Origin: a cyanobiont of Ornithocercus magnificus
GTDB lineage: Bacteria > Cyanobacteriota > Cyanobacteriia > PCC-6307 > Cyanobiaceae
Assembly: GCA_007996965.1 (NCBI GenBank)
Contig: BIMP01000001.1
Span: 186,001-250,000 of the forward strand
Direction: 5' to 3'
Length of the DNA: 64,000 bases
This document shows positions 1 through 8,138 of the stretch, piece by piece (position 1 is the first letter of the stretch; each line of letters begins with the position of its first letter). The notes beneath the pieces are model-generated. The model was not told where the DNA came from, did no database searches, and was given only the letters and a program-made list of their open reading frames with translations. Both the position numbers and the translations under genes were made by a program.

Positions 1-260
1 CTAATATCAAGTTCTAAATCAGCCAGTTGCAACCAGGAGAATTCTAATATTACCGGACCTGACTGTAGGATAGAATTAAGAGCAATACTACCATGTACAA
101 AGGCAATGGTACTCAGCAGCAGGTTTAGATAAGCAGCGGGGCGATGCGCTTGACGGCGGAACAAGCCTAATGCCCATGGTAGGGATACGAGCATTCCGGC
201 AAATCCGTAAAGCGGTATTAGCCAAGATGTTGCAATGGGCAGCGTTAGGGCCGAGGTCAA
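1..260 (-). CDS. ndhF4: NAD(P)H-quinone oxidoreductase subunit 5-like (NdhF family), 5' part only
   Basis: Partial gene running off the left edge; about 86 N-terminal residues are visible. Read on the minus strand from 260, it opens with WLIPLYGFAGMLVSLPWALG, then FRRQAHRPAAYLNLLLSTIA and a segment ending WLQLADLELDI. This is the typical start of picocyanobacterial NdhF-type antiporter subunits: two membrane helices, then the extracytoplasmic WLxxADLxL stretch. An in-frame stop lies a few codons upstream, so the start must be close to the TTG at 260; no ATG or strong ribosome site is visible. By family knowledge, NdhF4 with NdhD4 and ChpX forms a constitutive CO2-hydrating NDH-1 complex in thylakoids, and these genes often sit beside alpha-carboxysome operons. 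The F4 subtype is inferred from that context. The gene probably follows csoS4B in the same direction. Confidence 0.75.
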   Translation of the reverse strand, partial: MTSALTLPIATSWLIPLYGFAGMLVSLPWALGLFRRQAHRPAAYLNLLLSTIAFVHGSIALNSILQSGPVILEFSWLQLADLELDI

Positions 261-637
261 GACTTTAAGAGGGTTTGGAGTCTATTTAAGGGGTTTGGGT
301 AGTGAGGTCCAGGTGTACTATCTAAAGGGCTCTGGATTTCCGTGCATCTAGCAAGGTAGACTACCCAAGCTTCATTAATTCTATAGGAAAGCTTCTTCAC
401 TGAAGTGGTACTAGAGCGTGACATATGGTTTACTCGCTTTGTTAGTTTGGTGGATAGTGGCGGCAAAGGGATAAATGAATGAAGATAGATTGATCACTAC
501 AACAAATTTGACAGCAGGATCACTAGCAGAAGTCAAGATCATTCATTGTGTAGACGTAGTTGTGGTGGGAGAAGGAAAAGCTAGCCATGACTGCAAAGCA
601 AATAGATAGAACTGACTAGGTAGAGCTTGTCACCTAT
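261..637. other. Gene-free spacer between csoS4B and ndhF
   Basis: I see no convincing gene in these roughly 375 bases. Open frames on either strand give low-complexity or unrelated peptides. In relatives I expect a small pterin-dehydratase-like Rubisco assembly factor (acRAF), and sometimes csoS1E, near this point; neither is recognisable in any frame, including as fragments. Confidence 0.5.
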
Positions 638-892
638 TCATTCTTCATCAGTTGCCCAGTAGTCAATAATGCCGCCGATAGTCAAGTCGGTTTGTACTTT
701 GGGATCTGGACATGCAAAACGGGCAGCAGATCCACTAGCTGTGAAAACCCAGTTACCCTCACGCGCACCCACTGGGTCAACTGCTACAAGCTTCTTACCT
801 TTGCTATCACACAGGATGCGTAAGCGTATGTGGTCAAGGCCGCTTGCCCGGCAGGTGCAAACGAGCGTTCCTAAAACCTTCATAATTTCCAT
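638..892 (-). CDS. csoS4B: Carboxysome shell vertex protein CsoS4B
   Basis: 84-residue pentameric shell protein of the bacterial microcompartment vertex (BMV, EutN/CcmL) family, which caps the twelve vertices of the alpha-carboxysome. The fold signature is clear: MKVLGTLVCTCR at the N terminus, VAVDPVGAREGNWVF in the middle and DLTIGGIIDYW at the C terminus. Length is normal. Its ATG overlaps the csoS4A stop as TAATG, so the two are probably translationally coupled. An ATG three codons in (MKVL) is an alternative start. It is the last gene of the cso operon before a 375-base spacer. The A/B assignment follows operon order and the TASGSAAR loop. Confidence 0.93.
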   Translation of the reverse strand: MEIMKVLGTLVCTCRASGLDHIRLRILCDSKGKKLVAVDPVGAREGNWVFTASGSAARFACPDPKVQTDLTIGGIIDYWATDEE

Positions 893-1215
893 TAACTGCT
901 GCCGCCTTCAGAGGGAGATGCTATTTTCACAGCTGGTGCATTTACTACAGTGCTTGAACTTGACTTCTGTGGGTCTGGTTCCCAGTGATCGATAATACCA
1001 ACGATAGTAAGATCACTAGGATATGACTTGCTACCAGCTGCTTCACGGGCGGCAGAGCTACCGACACAAATCACCCAGTCACCAGGTTTGGCACCGACTG
1101 CATCAACAGCGACTTTCTTGGAGCTCCCATCCTGAACTACCTGAAGATGCTTGTGCTCAAAGTCAGGAATTCTGTTTGTAGATACGAGAGGCTTTACTAC
1201 TTTAACAATAATCAT
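892..1215 (-). CDS. csoS4A: Carboxysome shell vertex protein CsoS4A
   Basis: 107-residue BMV-family pentamer subunit, paralogue of the neighbouring CsoS4B. The start MIIVKVVKPLVSTNRI is preceded about 12 bases upstream by a full AGGAGG (complement of 1228-1233) lying inside the end of csoSCA, which decides this start over the longer frame opening at 1248. Recognisable parts are VAVDAVGAKPGDWVICVGSSAAR and DLTIVGIIDHW. The C-terminal 25 residues are Ser/Pro-rich and probably disordered. Its role is to close the icosahedral vertices and hold down CO2 leakage from the shell. It begins only four bases after the csoSCA stop and overlaps csoS4B by one base. Confidence 0.93.
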   Translation of the reverse strand: MIIVKVVKPLVSTNRIPDFEHKHLQVVQDGSSKKVAVDAVGAKPGDWVICVGSSAAREAAGSKSYPSDLTIVGIIDHWEPDPQKSSSSTVVNAPAVKIASPSEGGSS

Positions 1216-1219
1216 CTTT

Positions 1220-2779
1220 TTAGTGTGCCTCCTGAACAATGGGATCAAGCGTAGAACCTACTATCTCAGATGAAGAGGCACAATCGCGGTCTCGAATTGT
1301 CAGAAGAGTATAAAGTAAACCTTCAGCATGCAAGGAGGCATAGCGATTGTTAATTGATTGATTGATGCGGTGGCAATCTGCGATGGCTCGCTCGCGCGCT
1401 CCAGGAACTCTACCAGAGTAGTCAAAGCGAATTACAATAGGAATTGGTAGGTCACGGCTGATATTAAGGCCATGGAAAATCTTTATCCCTACATCTAAAT
1501 CTGAGGCTCCTTCCTCAACTGTGCTGAGATGAGCAAAATAAGTAAGATTGCGTAGATGGATTTCCTTGAACCCAATACCTACCCCAATAAAACGCTCAGC
1601 ATGTCCTCCATCAGGGTAGGCACCGCGATGCTTAGTGCGCACATAGTCGATCTGCGAAATGTTGTTGATGAGAAGGTGCTGAATAAAGGTTGCCATACCA
1701 TTATCTGGTGCAGTCACAGCCGAGCTGTTGACTCGGTTTCGGATGTGAATTATTGCCTCATCACTACTAAGTCCAGCTGTCTCATCATAAAGATCGTTTG
1801 CGGAAAGCCACTGCTCTGAATCCATATATCCATCTGCAGAAGGCACGTGAACCCGGATCCCATCAGTATCTGTATCAATGCCTATTAGCAAAAGACTAAC
1901 AGAAGCACCACAGCAGAAGCTGTTCTGAATCACCTCACGAAAGTTAAGTAGGCGGCTATGACCAGCGGATGCAGCAAGCGCTTCATTGCTGTCATGAGCT
2001 GCGCAACCTTGATTCTTTGGGTCATAGGAGCTAAAATGATAAAGGACAACTTTTAGATAATGACTATCAACACTAACAGGAGAAGGTAGACCCTCTCTAT
2101 AACGACAATGTTCAGTTTTTACCCAACGGTTGACAGTTCTTTCAACGTCGAATAAAGCTCCAGCATGAGAACGTCGCCGAACAGAACCAAAGGGAATACG
2201 CAGAGCATATGCGATGACATGGGCTAGGCGGCCATCTGCGCAAGGTGTGATATCTAGTAGATGAAAACCACAATCGAGCAGAAACTCACCAAAGTTTCGG
2301 GATGCATTGGTTCCAGCAGCACCATTAAGCGGATCTTTCTTAAAGAAGTGGTCACTCACAAGTTGGTGTGTCTGGAACACACACCATGCAAATAGTGCGC
2401 GCATATCTAGAGGACGCACCCACGCTTTAGTGAGAATATGATTGGGGAGATCAAAACCAAGCTCACCGCGTGCGAGGCGCTGAGCTTCTTCAACGAAATT
2501 GGTACTGTGTTGCGTAGTTGAAAGACGCTGTAGCACAGGGATAATACGGTCGAAGCGCTCTTTGACGTCTCTTTCGTAGGCTTCAAGATGCTTATTAGCA
2601 TCTTGATTTACTAGGGGATGAGGTCTTCTACTGGAAGTAGAAGGTGTAGCTATGATTTGTTTCTGAGCTTGTGGGCTAGTTTCCCCATTGCTAACTGGAC
2701 CCCCCTCCGAGAGCTTACGACGTGTCGGAGCTCTCGGAGCTGTAACCCGTCGCGAGCTGGTAGGTCTGGAATGAAGCAT
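1220..2779 (-). CDS. csoSCA: Carboxysomal carbonic anhydrase CsoSCA (CsoS3)
   Basis: Epsilon/beta-like carbonic anhydrase that converts bicarbonate to CO2 inside the carboxysome. About 519 residues, normal for the family. The zinc site is readable: a CADGR stretch supplies the first Cys and the catalytic Asp-Arg pair, and a later YHFSSYDPKNQGC segment supplies the His and second Cys with the family's 11-residue spacing. The N-terminal ~80 residues (MLHSRPTSSRRVTAPRAP...) are basic and disordered; in characterised relatives this part tethers the enzyme to Rubisco. I chose the ATG at 2779, 19 bases after csoS2; a GTG at 2812 would overlap csoS2 and adds an unlikely peptide. The start is the least certain part. 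Confidence 0.93.
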   Translation of the reverse strand: MLHSRPTSSRRVTAPRAPTRRKLSEGGPVSNGETSPQAQKQIIATPSTSSRRPHPLVNQDANKHLEAYERDVKERFDRIIPVLQRLSTTQHSTNFVEEAQRLARGELGFDLPNHILTKAWVRPLDMRALFAWCVFQTHQLVSDHFFKKDPLNGAAGTNASRNFGEFLLDCGFHLLDITPCADGRLAHVIAYALRIPFGSVRRRSHAGALFDVERTVNRWVKTEHCRYREGLPSPVSVDSHYLKVVLYHFSSYDPKNQGCAAHDSNEALAASAGHSRLLNFREVIQNSFCCGASVSLLLIGIDTDTDGIRVHVPSADGYMDSEQWLSANDLYDETAGLSSDEAIIHIRNRVNSSAVTAPDNGMATFIQHLLINNISQIDYVRTKHRGAYPDGGHAERFIGVGIGFKEIHLRNLTYFAHLSTVEEGASDLDVGIKIFHGLNISRDLPIPIVIRFDYSGRVPGARERAIADCHRINQSINNRYASLHAEGLLYTLLTIRDRDCASSSEIVGSTLDPIVQEAH

Positions 2780-2798
2780 TATTGTGCCTGCACTAAGT

Positions 2799-5408
2799 TT
2801 AGCCTCGGGCACCGCCAGAAACAGTGACTAGACAGCCCTTGTCAGTGTTGCCGCTTGAGCCGGTTACCTTGCTTACAGGCCAGGTCATTGCTTCATTACG
2901 TTGTTTCGGAGGTGACATAACACTGTTTGTACCAAGACGACTTGGGTTACGTCGTCGGGCAGATACTCCTTCTGTTCCAGTGACATGTTCGCCGCGGTCC
3001 CAGTCATCGCCGGTGATCCTTGCTGAGACGCCTTCTCCTGTGATTCTTGAGGCTGGATTTTGCGCTAGCTCTTCATTCTCTCCACTGAAAGCAGTCTGGA
3101 GCTTCTGAGCAGCGGGGTAGTCAAAGCGGAATTGTTCTGTGCCGGTCACTTTGCCACCAGCCATGTCAAAAGGGCCTGTTATACGGGCACCCTGCTCGTA
3201 GCGTGTGCCAGTAACACCAGAATGACTAGAGCGCTGTTGCTGGGCAGCGCGGGCAGGCGAAACTACACTGAATTGATTCCAGGCAACACTGTCATTAGCC
3301 TGCTTGTCATAGTTGTCAGTTCCAGGAGGTGCAGCGGAACCACAGACTTTCGCCAGCTGGTCAGCTCCTATATAAGGAGTGCCGGTGATGGTATTGCAAG
3401 CACCGCGCTCACTACCAGTCATCACTCCATCAATTCCGGGTTGTAGACCAGTCATTGGTGCTGCAGGAGTACCGAGATTAAGTGGGGTACGTTCTTGAAT
3501 TGCTCTGCTGGCACGACTGTTGCACCATTGGCCTGCTTGCTCAAGTCCAGCATAAGGAGTACCGGTAACTGTTTTACAAGTGCCAGGTTCGTCACCCGTC
3601 ACTAGAGAGGAACGGCCGGTGCGAGTTCCACTCACTACTTGATTGCGGTTTGTGATGCTGAAGCCAACTTTAGCGGCTTCAGCATCAGGCTGTCCACCAC
3701 AGAAAATTTGAACTTGTTCAGTGCTGACGTACTGATCTCCGGTGACACGGTGACACGAGCCGAACTCATTGCCCGTAACTTTGGCAGAGCGACCTACCAA
3801 GGTCCCAGTTATGCCAGAGCCAGAAAGAGTAGAAGATTGGCCAACTTTCATTACGGAGCGGCCCTGTGGCAAAGGATCTGAACCCAGATACTGATCTCCG
3901 GTCAGTTGCCGTGCATAGCCAGCCTCATTGCCTGTGACTCTAGTAGAACGACCTACCATCACTCCGCTTACAGGAAGACCCTGTTCAGTAAGGCTGTGGT
4001 CTACTTTCTGTGGTGAGGGGTTAGATTCTCTACACCAAGAGATATTCTGTTCAGCAGAAATATACTCAGTGCCAGTCACATTCTGACAAGTGCCAGGCTC
4101 GTTGCCGGTAACTTTGTTAGATCGTCCAACCTCATTACCAGTAACAAGATTGCCATGGCTAGTGGAGGTAAGGCGAACTTTGGCGGGCTGACTCATGCTA
4201 GGAGCTGTTTGACAGAAAGTTTGGAAGACCTCAGCACCTAGGTATTCAGTACCGGTAATACTACGACATGTACTGGCCTCATTACCTGTAGTTTTGACCG
4301 AACGGTTGGCTTGAGTACCAGTAACAACTTGACCACTCAACGTTTCACTAACACCAACCTTCCAATAGGCATCTACAGCTACCGCCTGCTGTCGAGCACC
4401 ATGACGGTTAGGACCGGTGGGGCGGTTGCTGCCGGAGCGCTGTCTATCAATAGCTCCCGATTTGTTACGCAGTTCACGTACCCGCTGTGCCAACTCGCGA
4501 CTGGTGAGATCAGGATTGGCCTGCCGAGCAACAGAGGCGGTGCTAGTTGGTTGCCTACTAGCAGATTTGCCGTACTTTGACATTGCCTCACGGCGGGCCA
4601 AAACAAGTGCGCGGCTGGGATTTTCGATGATGTGATGACGCTTAGGAGCGGTTGGCCAACGCTCACTAGAGCGTGTACTCAGAGCAAAAGGAACATTGAC
4701 AGCAGCAGTGGTTGCCTCACTGGCAACACCATGACTGTAGGTTTTTTCAGTAGTAGCAGCTGCCTGCGAGGAGTTGCCATGGCGAATCACGTCGGCACGG
4801 TTGCGATCCCGGCTTGTGTCAGCGGATTTGCCACGGCGAGAAAGTGCCTCACGGCGGGCCAAAACAAGTGCGCGGCTGGGATTTTCGATGATGTGATGAC
4901 GCTTAGGAGCGGTTGGCCAACGCTCACTAGAGCGTGTACTCAGAGCAAAAGGAACATTGACAGCAGCAGTGGTTGCCTCACTGGCAACACCATGACTGTA
5001 GGTTTTTTCAGTAGTAGCAGCTGCCTGCGAGGAGTTGCCATGGCGAATCACGTCGGCACGGTTGCGATCCCGGCTTGTGTCAGCGGATTTGCCACGGCGA
5101 GAAAGTGCCTCACGGCGGGCCAAAACAAGTGCGCGGCTGGGATGACATTGGGGAGAGATATGATGAAAGCGATGGTGCTTGTCGGAAGTCAGCTGGACAT
5201 GCAGTGAACCTGGCGACGTAGAGTCGGTAGGCGCATAGGCTGGTCCTCTAGAAGTAGCTGCATCGACTCGAGTACGCGTAGGGTGAATATCAGCCGCAGT
5301 ACGAACGCGGTTGACATTCAAGCCACCAGCTACTATTGCTCTCTTGCCCGTTGTGGCGAGAACCTTACGGCGCTCGAGTACGAGTTCTCGACTGGAGAGT
5401 CTTGCCAT
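2799..5408 (-). CDS. csoS2: Carboxysome scaffold protein CsoS2, with internally duplicated N-terminal repeat
   Basis: 869-residue disordered scaffold that links Rubisco to the shell during alpha-carboxysome assembly. Basic Rubisco-binding helices of the pattern SRxLVLxRRxxxxxxGK occur near residues 6, 91, 178 and 265, with a related element (SRELAQRVRELRNKSG) near 303. The middle region (about 345-700) holds repeated VTGNExGxC and ITGTxY motifs with paired cysteines. The C-terminal region carries further ITG/VTGT motifs and ends in the conserved shell-binding tail SGNTDKGCLVTVSGGARG. Residues around 91-177 and 178-264 are identical copies of an 87-residue unit, coded by a perfect DNA duplication. 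No second reading frame or slippery site was identified. It starts 109 bases after rbcS and ends just before csoSCA. Confidence 0.95.
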   Translation of the reverse strand: MARLSSRELVLERRKVLATTGKRAIVAGGLNVNRVRTAADIHPTRTRVDAATSRGPAYAPTDSTSPGSLHVQLTSDKHHRFHHISPQCHPSRALVLARREALSRRGKSADTSRDRNRADVIRHGNSSQAAATTEKTYSHGVASEATTAAVNVPFALSTRSSERWPTAPKRHHIIENPSRALVLARREALSRRGKSADTSRDRNRADVIRHGNSSQAAATTEKTYSHGVASEATTAAVNVPFALSTRSSERWPTAPKRHHIIENPSRALVLARREAMSKYGKSASRQPTSTASVARQANPDLTSRELAQRVRELRNKSGAIDRQRSGSNRPTGPNRHGARQQAVAVDAYWKVGVSETLSGQVVTGTQANRSVKTTGNEASTCRSITGTEYLGAEVFQTFCQTAPSMSQPAKVRLTSTSHGNLVTGNEVGRSNKVTGNEPGTCQNVTGTEYISAEQNISWCRESNPSPQKVDHSLTEQGLPVSGVMVGRSTRVTGNEAGYARQLTGDQYLGSDPLPQGRSVMKVGQSSTLSGSGITGTLVGRSAKVTGNEFGSCHRVTGDQYVSTEQVQIFCGGQPDAEAAKVGFSITNRNQVVSGTRTGRSSLVTGDEPGTCKTVTGTPYAGLEQAGQWCNSRASRAIQERTPLNLGTPAAPMTGLQPGIDGVMTGSERGACNTITGTPYIGADQLAKVCGSAAPPGTDNYDKQANDSVAWNQFSVVSPARAAQQQRSSHSGVTGTRYEQGARITGPFDMAGGKVTGTEQFRFDYPAAQKLQTAFSGENEELAQNPASRITGEGVSARITGDDWDRGEHVTGTEGVSARRRNPSRLGTNSVMSPPKQRNEAMTWPVSKVTGSSGNTDKGCLVTVSGGARG
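4585..5143 (-). repeat. Perfect 261-bp tandem duplication within csoS2
   Basis: By eye, 4585-4882 is identical base for base to 4846-5143, an offset of 261 bases (87 codons, in frame). This gives two full units (4585-4845 and 4846-5106) plus a 37-base third partial unit. The unit includes one Rubisco-binding helix and a long linker with AATTEKTYSHGV. The absence of even a synonymous difference implies a very recent duplication, recent gene conversion, or an assembly error. Confidence 0.92.
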
Positions 5409-5466
5409 GTCCGCCCAATGAAGTCGTCGTGAGTTGGAGAGGGTAAATTCTCCGGCTTAATAAATT

Positions 5467-5499
5467 GAGCCCGGAGGCCTGAGAGTAGCGTCAGGGCTT
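5467..5499 (-). promoter_or_regulatory. Possible stem-loop between rbcS and csoS2
   Basis: In the rbcS-csoS2 spacer, GCCC (5469-5472) can pair with GGGC (5494-5497), and CCTGA (5478-5482) alternatively with TCAGG (5491-5495). No T-run follows on the minus strand, so it is not a classic terminator. Such a hairpin could protect the rbcLS message or reduce read-through into csoS2; this is inference from position. Confidence 0.3.
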
Positions 5500-5517
5500 G
5501 GAGGCGTCCTGTGAGAT

Positions 5518-5859
5518 TCAACGGCCCTCAAACACTACAAAACAAGCACCCTGACTTTGAGTGTAGGCATCGTACCCAACTATACGGACGTGATGATTGG
5601 GGTAAGCCCGGTGACAAGCTTCAAGCTCGCTAACAATTACACCTAAATCTTTCTCCCCAAAGAAAGGCAACTTCCAGTAAGACCAGTAGTAACACATAGA
5701 GTTACTAGGGTGGACGTGTTCAATGAGTGGACTCCAGCCCTGATTGATAATGTAGGAAATCTGTTCATAGATTTCCTCTTGGGTCATCGGCGGCAAAAAG
5801 CCAAATGTTTCGAGGGTAGCGACTGTCTGGTAGTCGCCTACTGTGCTCTGGAAAGGCAT
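5518..5859 (-). CDS. rbcS: Ribulose bisphosphate carboxylase small subunit
   Basis: 113-residue Rubisco small subunit (also called cbbS). It shows ETFGFLPPMTQEEIYEQISY near the start, then WSPLIEHVHP, the YYWSYWKLPFFG strand and HHVRIVGYD near the end, all typical of carboxysomal form IA small subunits. Four pairs of small subunits cap the L8 core, and in alpha-carboxysomes the L-S interface is where CsoS2 and CsoSCA peptides bind. It lies 83 bases downstream of rbcL and upstream of csoS2 in the same operon. Confidence 0.97.
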   Translation of the reverse strand: MPFQSTVGDYQTVATLETFGFLPPMTQEEIYEQISYIINQGWSPLIEHVHPSNSMCYYWSYWKLPFFGEKDLGVIVSELEACHRAYPNHHVRIVGYDAYTQSQGACFVVFEGR

Positions 5860-5942
5860 AAGTTCTGGCTGGTAGTTTGACTAAGTAATTATTAAGTAGT
5901 GAGGGGAACTACTAAGTTGGTTCCCCCAGTCCCTATATTTGG

Positions 5943-7358
5943 TTACTGTTGAATATCGAGCTTGTCGACAGTGTCAAACTCAAATTTGATTTCTTTCCAA
6001 GTCTCCAGTGCAATAGCTAATTCAGGGCTGTGTTTTGCAGCATCCATAAGTATATCTCGGCTTTCTTGCTCTAGGTGGCGACCAGCGTTACGCGCTTTGA
6101 CACAAGCCTCAAGTGCGACACGGTTAGCCGCGGCGCCAGCAGCAGATCCCCAAGGGTGACCATGGGTACCACCACCAAATTGCAGCACTGAGTCATCACC
6201 GAATATAGTGACTAGAGCAGGCATATGCCACACGTGAATACCACCAGAGGCAACAGCAAACACACCAGGCATAGATGCCCAATCCTGATCGAAGAAGTTG
6301 CCACGTCTACGATCTTCAGGAATAAAGGACTCGCGCAGCTGGTCAATGAATCCTAGAGTAGTTTGACGGTCACCCTCCAGTTTTCCAACAACTGTTCCGG
6401 TATGCAGTTGATCACCACCGGATAGACGCAGACACTTAGCAAGAACACGGAAGTGGATGCCATGTTTGGGGTGGCGGTCAATCACTGCGTGCATAGCTCG
6501 GTGTATGTGAAGCAGCATGCCATTTCTGCGACACCAGCGCGCTAAACCAGTATTGGCTGTAAAACCGCCAGTGATAAAATCGTGCATGACAATGGGCATA
6601 TCGAGTTCCTTAGCGAACTCAGCACGCTCATACATCTCCTCAGGCGTGCTAGCAGTCACGTTGAGGTAGTGTCCCTTCCGCTCGCCTGTTTCCTGCTCAG
6701 CTAGCTTGATAGCTTCTGCTACAAACTCGAAGCGATTCTGCCAGCGTTGAAAAGGCTGTGAGTTAATATTCTCGTCATCTTTAGTGAAGTCAAGACCACC
6801 GCGGAGACATTCGTAGACAACGCGGCCGTAGTTTTTTCCTGAAAGGCCCAGCTTTGGCTTAATGGTGCAGCCCAGCAAGGGGCGGCCATACTTATTCATC
6901 CGGTCGCGCTCGACCTGGATGCCATTTGGTGGACCTCCACAGGTTTTTATGAAGGCTAGTGGGAAGCGGATGTCTTCAAGGCGCAGATGTCTTAAAGCCT
7001 TAAAACCAAAGACATTACCGACAAGGGAGGTTAGTACATTTGTGACTGAACCTTCCTCAAACAAGTCAAGAGGATAGGCAACAAAAGCATAGAAGGATTC
7101 CTTGTCGCCGGGGACATCCTCAATGCGATAGCAACGGCCTTTATAAAAGTCGAGATCGGTGAGGAGCTCAGACCACACAGTAGACCATGTGCCGGTAGAG
7201 GATTCAGCAGCTACAGCAGCAGCTACCTCTTCACGGGGTACACCTTCCTGGCCAGTGCATTTGAAGCAGGCCAGTAAGTCGGTGTCTAGAGGGACATAAT
7301 CGGGGGTCCAGTATGTATCTCTGTACTCCTTGACTCCTGCATCGTACTTCTTGCTCAT
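5943..7358 (-). CDS. rbcL: Ribulose bisphosphate carboxylase large subunit (form IA)
   Basis: 471-residue Rubisco large subunit (cbbL), the CO2-fixing catalyst. The N terminus [17 protein letters not shown] is typical of proteobacterial-type form IA enzymes acquired by alpha-cyanobacteria. Visible catalytic elements are [11 protein letters not shown], carrying the carbamylated lysine and Mg ligands; [12 protein letters not shown]; the loop 6 [17 protein letters not shown]; and [10 protein letters not shown]. No key residue seems missing and the length is standard. It is the second gene of the minus-strand cso operon, 93 bases after csoS1. Confidence 0.98.
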   Translation of the reverse strand: MSKKYDAGVKEYRDTYWTPDYVPLDTDLLACFKCTGQEGVPREEVAAAVAAESSTGTWSTVWSELLTDLDFYKGRCYRIEDVPGDKESFYAFVAYPLDLFEEGSVTNVLTSLVGNVFGFKALRHLRLEDIRFPLAFIKTCGGPPNGIQVERDRMNKYGRPLLGCTIKPKLGLSGKNYGRVVYECLRGGLDFTKDDENINSQPFQRWQNRFEFVAEAIKLAEQETGERKGHYLNVTASTPEEMYERAEFAKELDMPIVMHDFITGGFTANTGLARWCRRNGMLLHIHRAMHAVIDRHPKHGIHFRVLAKCLRLSGGDQLHTGTVVGKLEGDRQTTLGFIDQLRESFIPEDRRRGNFFDQDWASMPGVFAVASGGIHVWHMPALVTIFGDDSVLQFGGGTHGHPWGSAAGAAANRVALEACVKARNAGRHLEQESRDILMDAAKHSPELAIALETWKEIKFEFDTVDKLDIQQ

Positions 7359-7451
7359 GGAAAAATTTGTTAGGTCAGTTGAATAGTGTTCTTATATAGA
7401 TGCAGCGACCCCTTTCACGTGCAATGTAGAATGAGGTACTACGTTAGGCCT

Positions 7452-7766
7452 TCAGTCCTTCTGACCACCTAAAAAGTTCCCATTGCCAAGAGCAGGCTCA
7501 ACTTCACGGTGGGGACGGGCAATGATGTGAGCAGCTACGAGACCGTCACCAACACGCTCGCATGCATCAGCGCCAGCACGAACAGCAGCGTTGACAGCAC
7601 CAGTCTCGCCGCGTACAAGGACGGTCACATAACCGCCGCCGACAAACTCGCGACCAATTAGGCGCACCTCGGCAGCCTTGGTCATGGCGTCAGCAGCCTC
7701 GATGGCAGGGACAAGACCGCGGGTCTCAATCATGCCGAGGGCGATGCCCATGGTTTCGTTAGCCAT
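7452..7766 (-). CDS. csoS1: Major carboxysome shell protein CsoS1
   Basis: 104-residue single-domain BMC hexamer subunit and the main facet protein of the alpha-carboxysome. MGIALGMIETRGLVPAIEAAD starts the BMC fold. KAAEVRLIGREFVGGGYVTV follows, with the pore-lining segment around VGGG, and AHIIARPHREVEPALG ends it. Only one small CsoS1 copy is present here, as in Prochlorococcus-type operons. It is the first gene of the operon; a modest purine-rich site (GGTAGGCA) precedes the ATG. Confidence 0.97.
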   Translation of the reverse strand: MANETMGIALGMIETRGLVPAIEAADAMTKAAEVRLIGREFVGGGYVTVLVRGETGAVNAAVRAGADACERVGDGLVAAHIIARPHREVEPALGNGNFLGGQKD

Positions 7767-8138
7767 TGCCTACCGGTAAGGAGTAAGAGTGAAATGTTGC
7801 AAGGGCGACAGTGCTACGCCCCGGTGCCCTTCGTCAAGCACTAGGGCATCTCAAAGTGATCACCGTAAGTAGTGGAAGCTATAAGCGGCTCTGATAACCC
7901 TGTCCTGGACTGTTTTGCAGCGTTTGAGTTTTAATGATCCAGTGTGAACACACACCAGCCATAACCATTTGCCAGAACTGGGCTGCTCATAGGTGCTATG
8001 AACACAATGGCCCCCACAGTTTTGCAAACGGCAATGGGCCTCGTCATTAAGCACACTTTATTGTCGGACCCAGTACAGACAAATCTCGGTTACTTCCACC
8101 TACTCTGCAGATCTACAAGTAGCAACAACCTCTACCAT
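7767..8138. promoter_or_regulatory. Divergent upstream region of csoS1 and rdgB
   Basis: This 372-base spacer must hold the promoter of the carboxysome operon (reading left) and that of rdgB (reading right). I could not assign -35/-10 boxes with confidence. An open frame from 7998 extends rdgB upstream by 47 residues, but that extension has no RdgB features. Confidence 0.45.

Noticed and set aside
257-466. 69-residue minus-strand frame between csoS4B and ndhF as an acRAF candidate
   Set aside because: No pterin-dehydratase-like pattern, no hydrophobic core and no ribosome site; it also overlaps the probable ndhF start.
4632-5207. Long plus-strand frame opposite csoS2 with an internally repeated protein
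   Set aside because: It is the mirror of the csoS2 duplication; its peptide has no family features and csoS2 is certain on the other strand.
7998-8138. 47-residue N-terminal extension of RdgB
   Set aside because: The extension has no RdgB character and the canonical SNNPSKIQE start follows the ATG at 8139.
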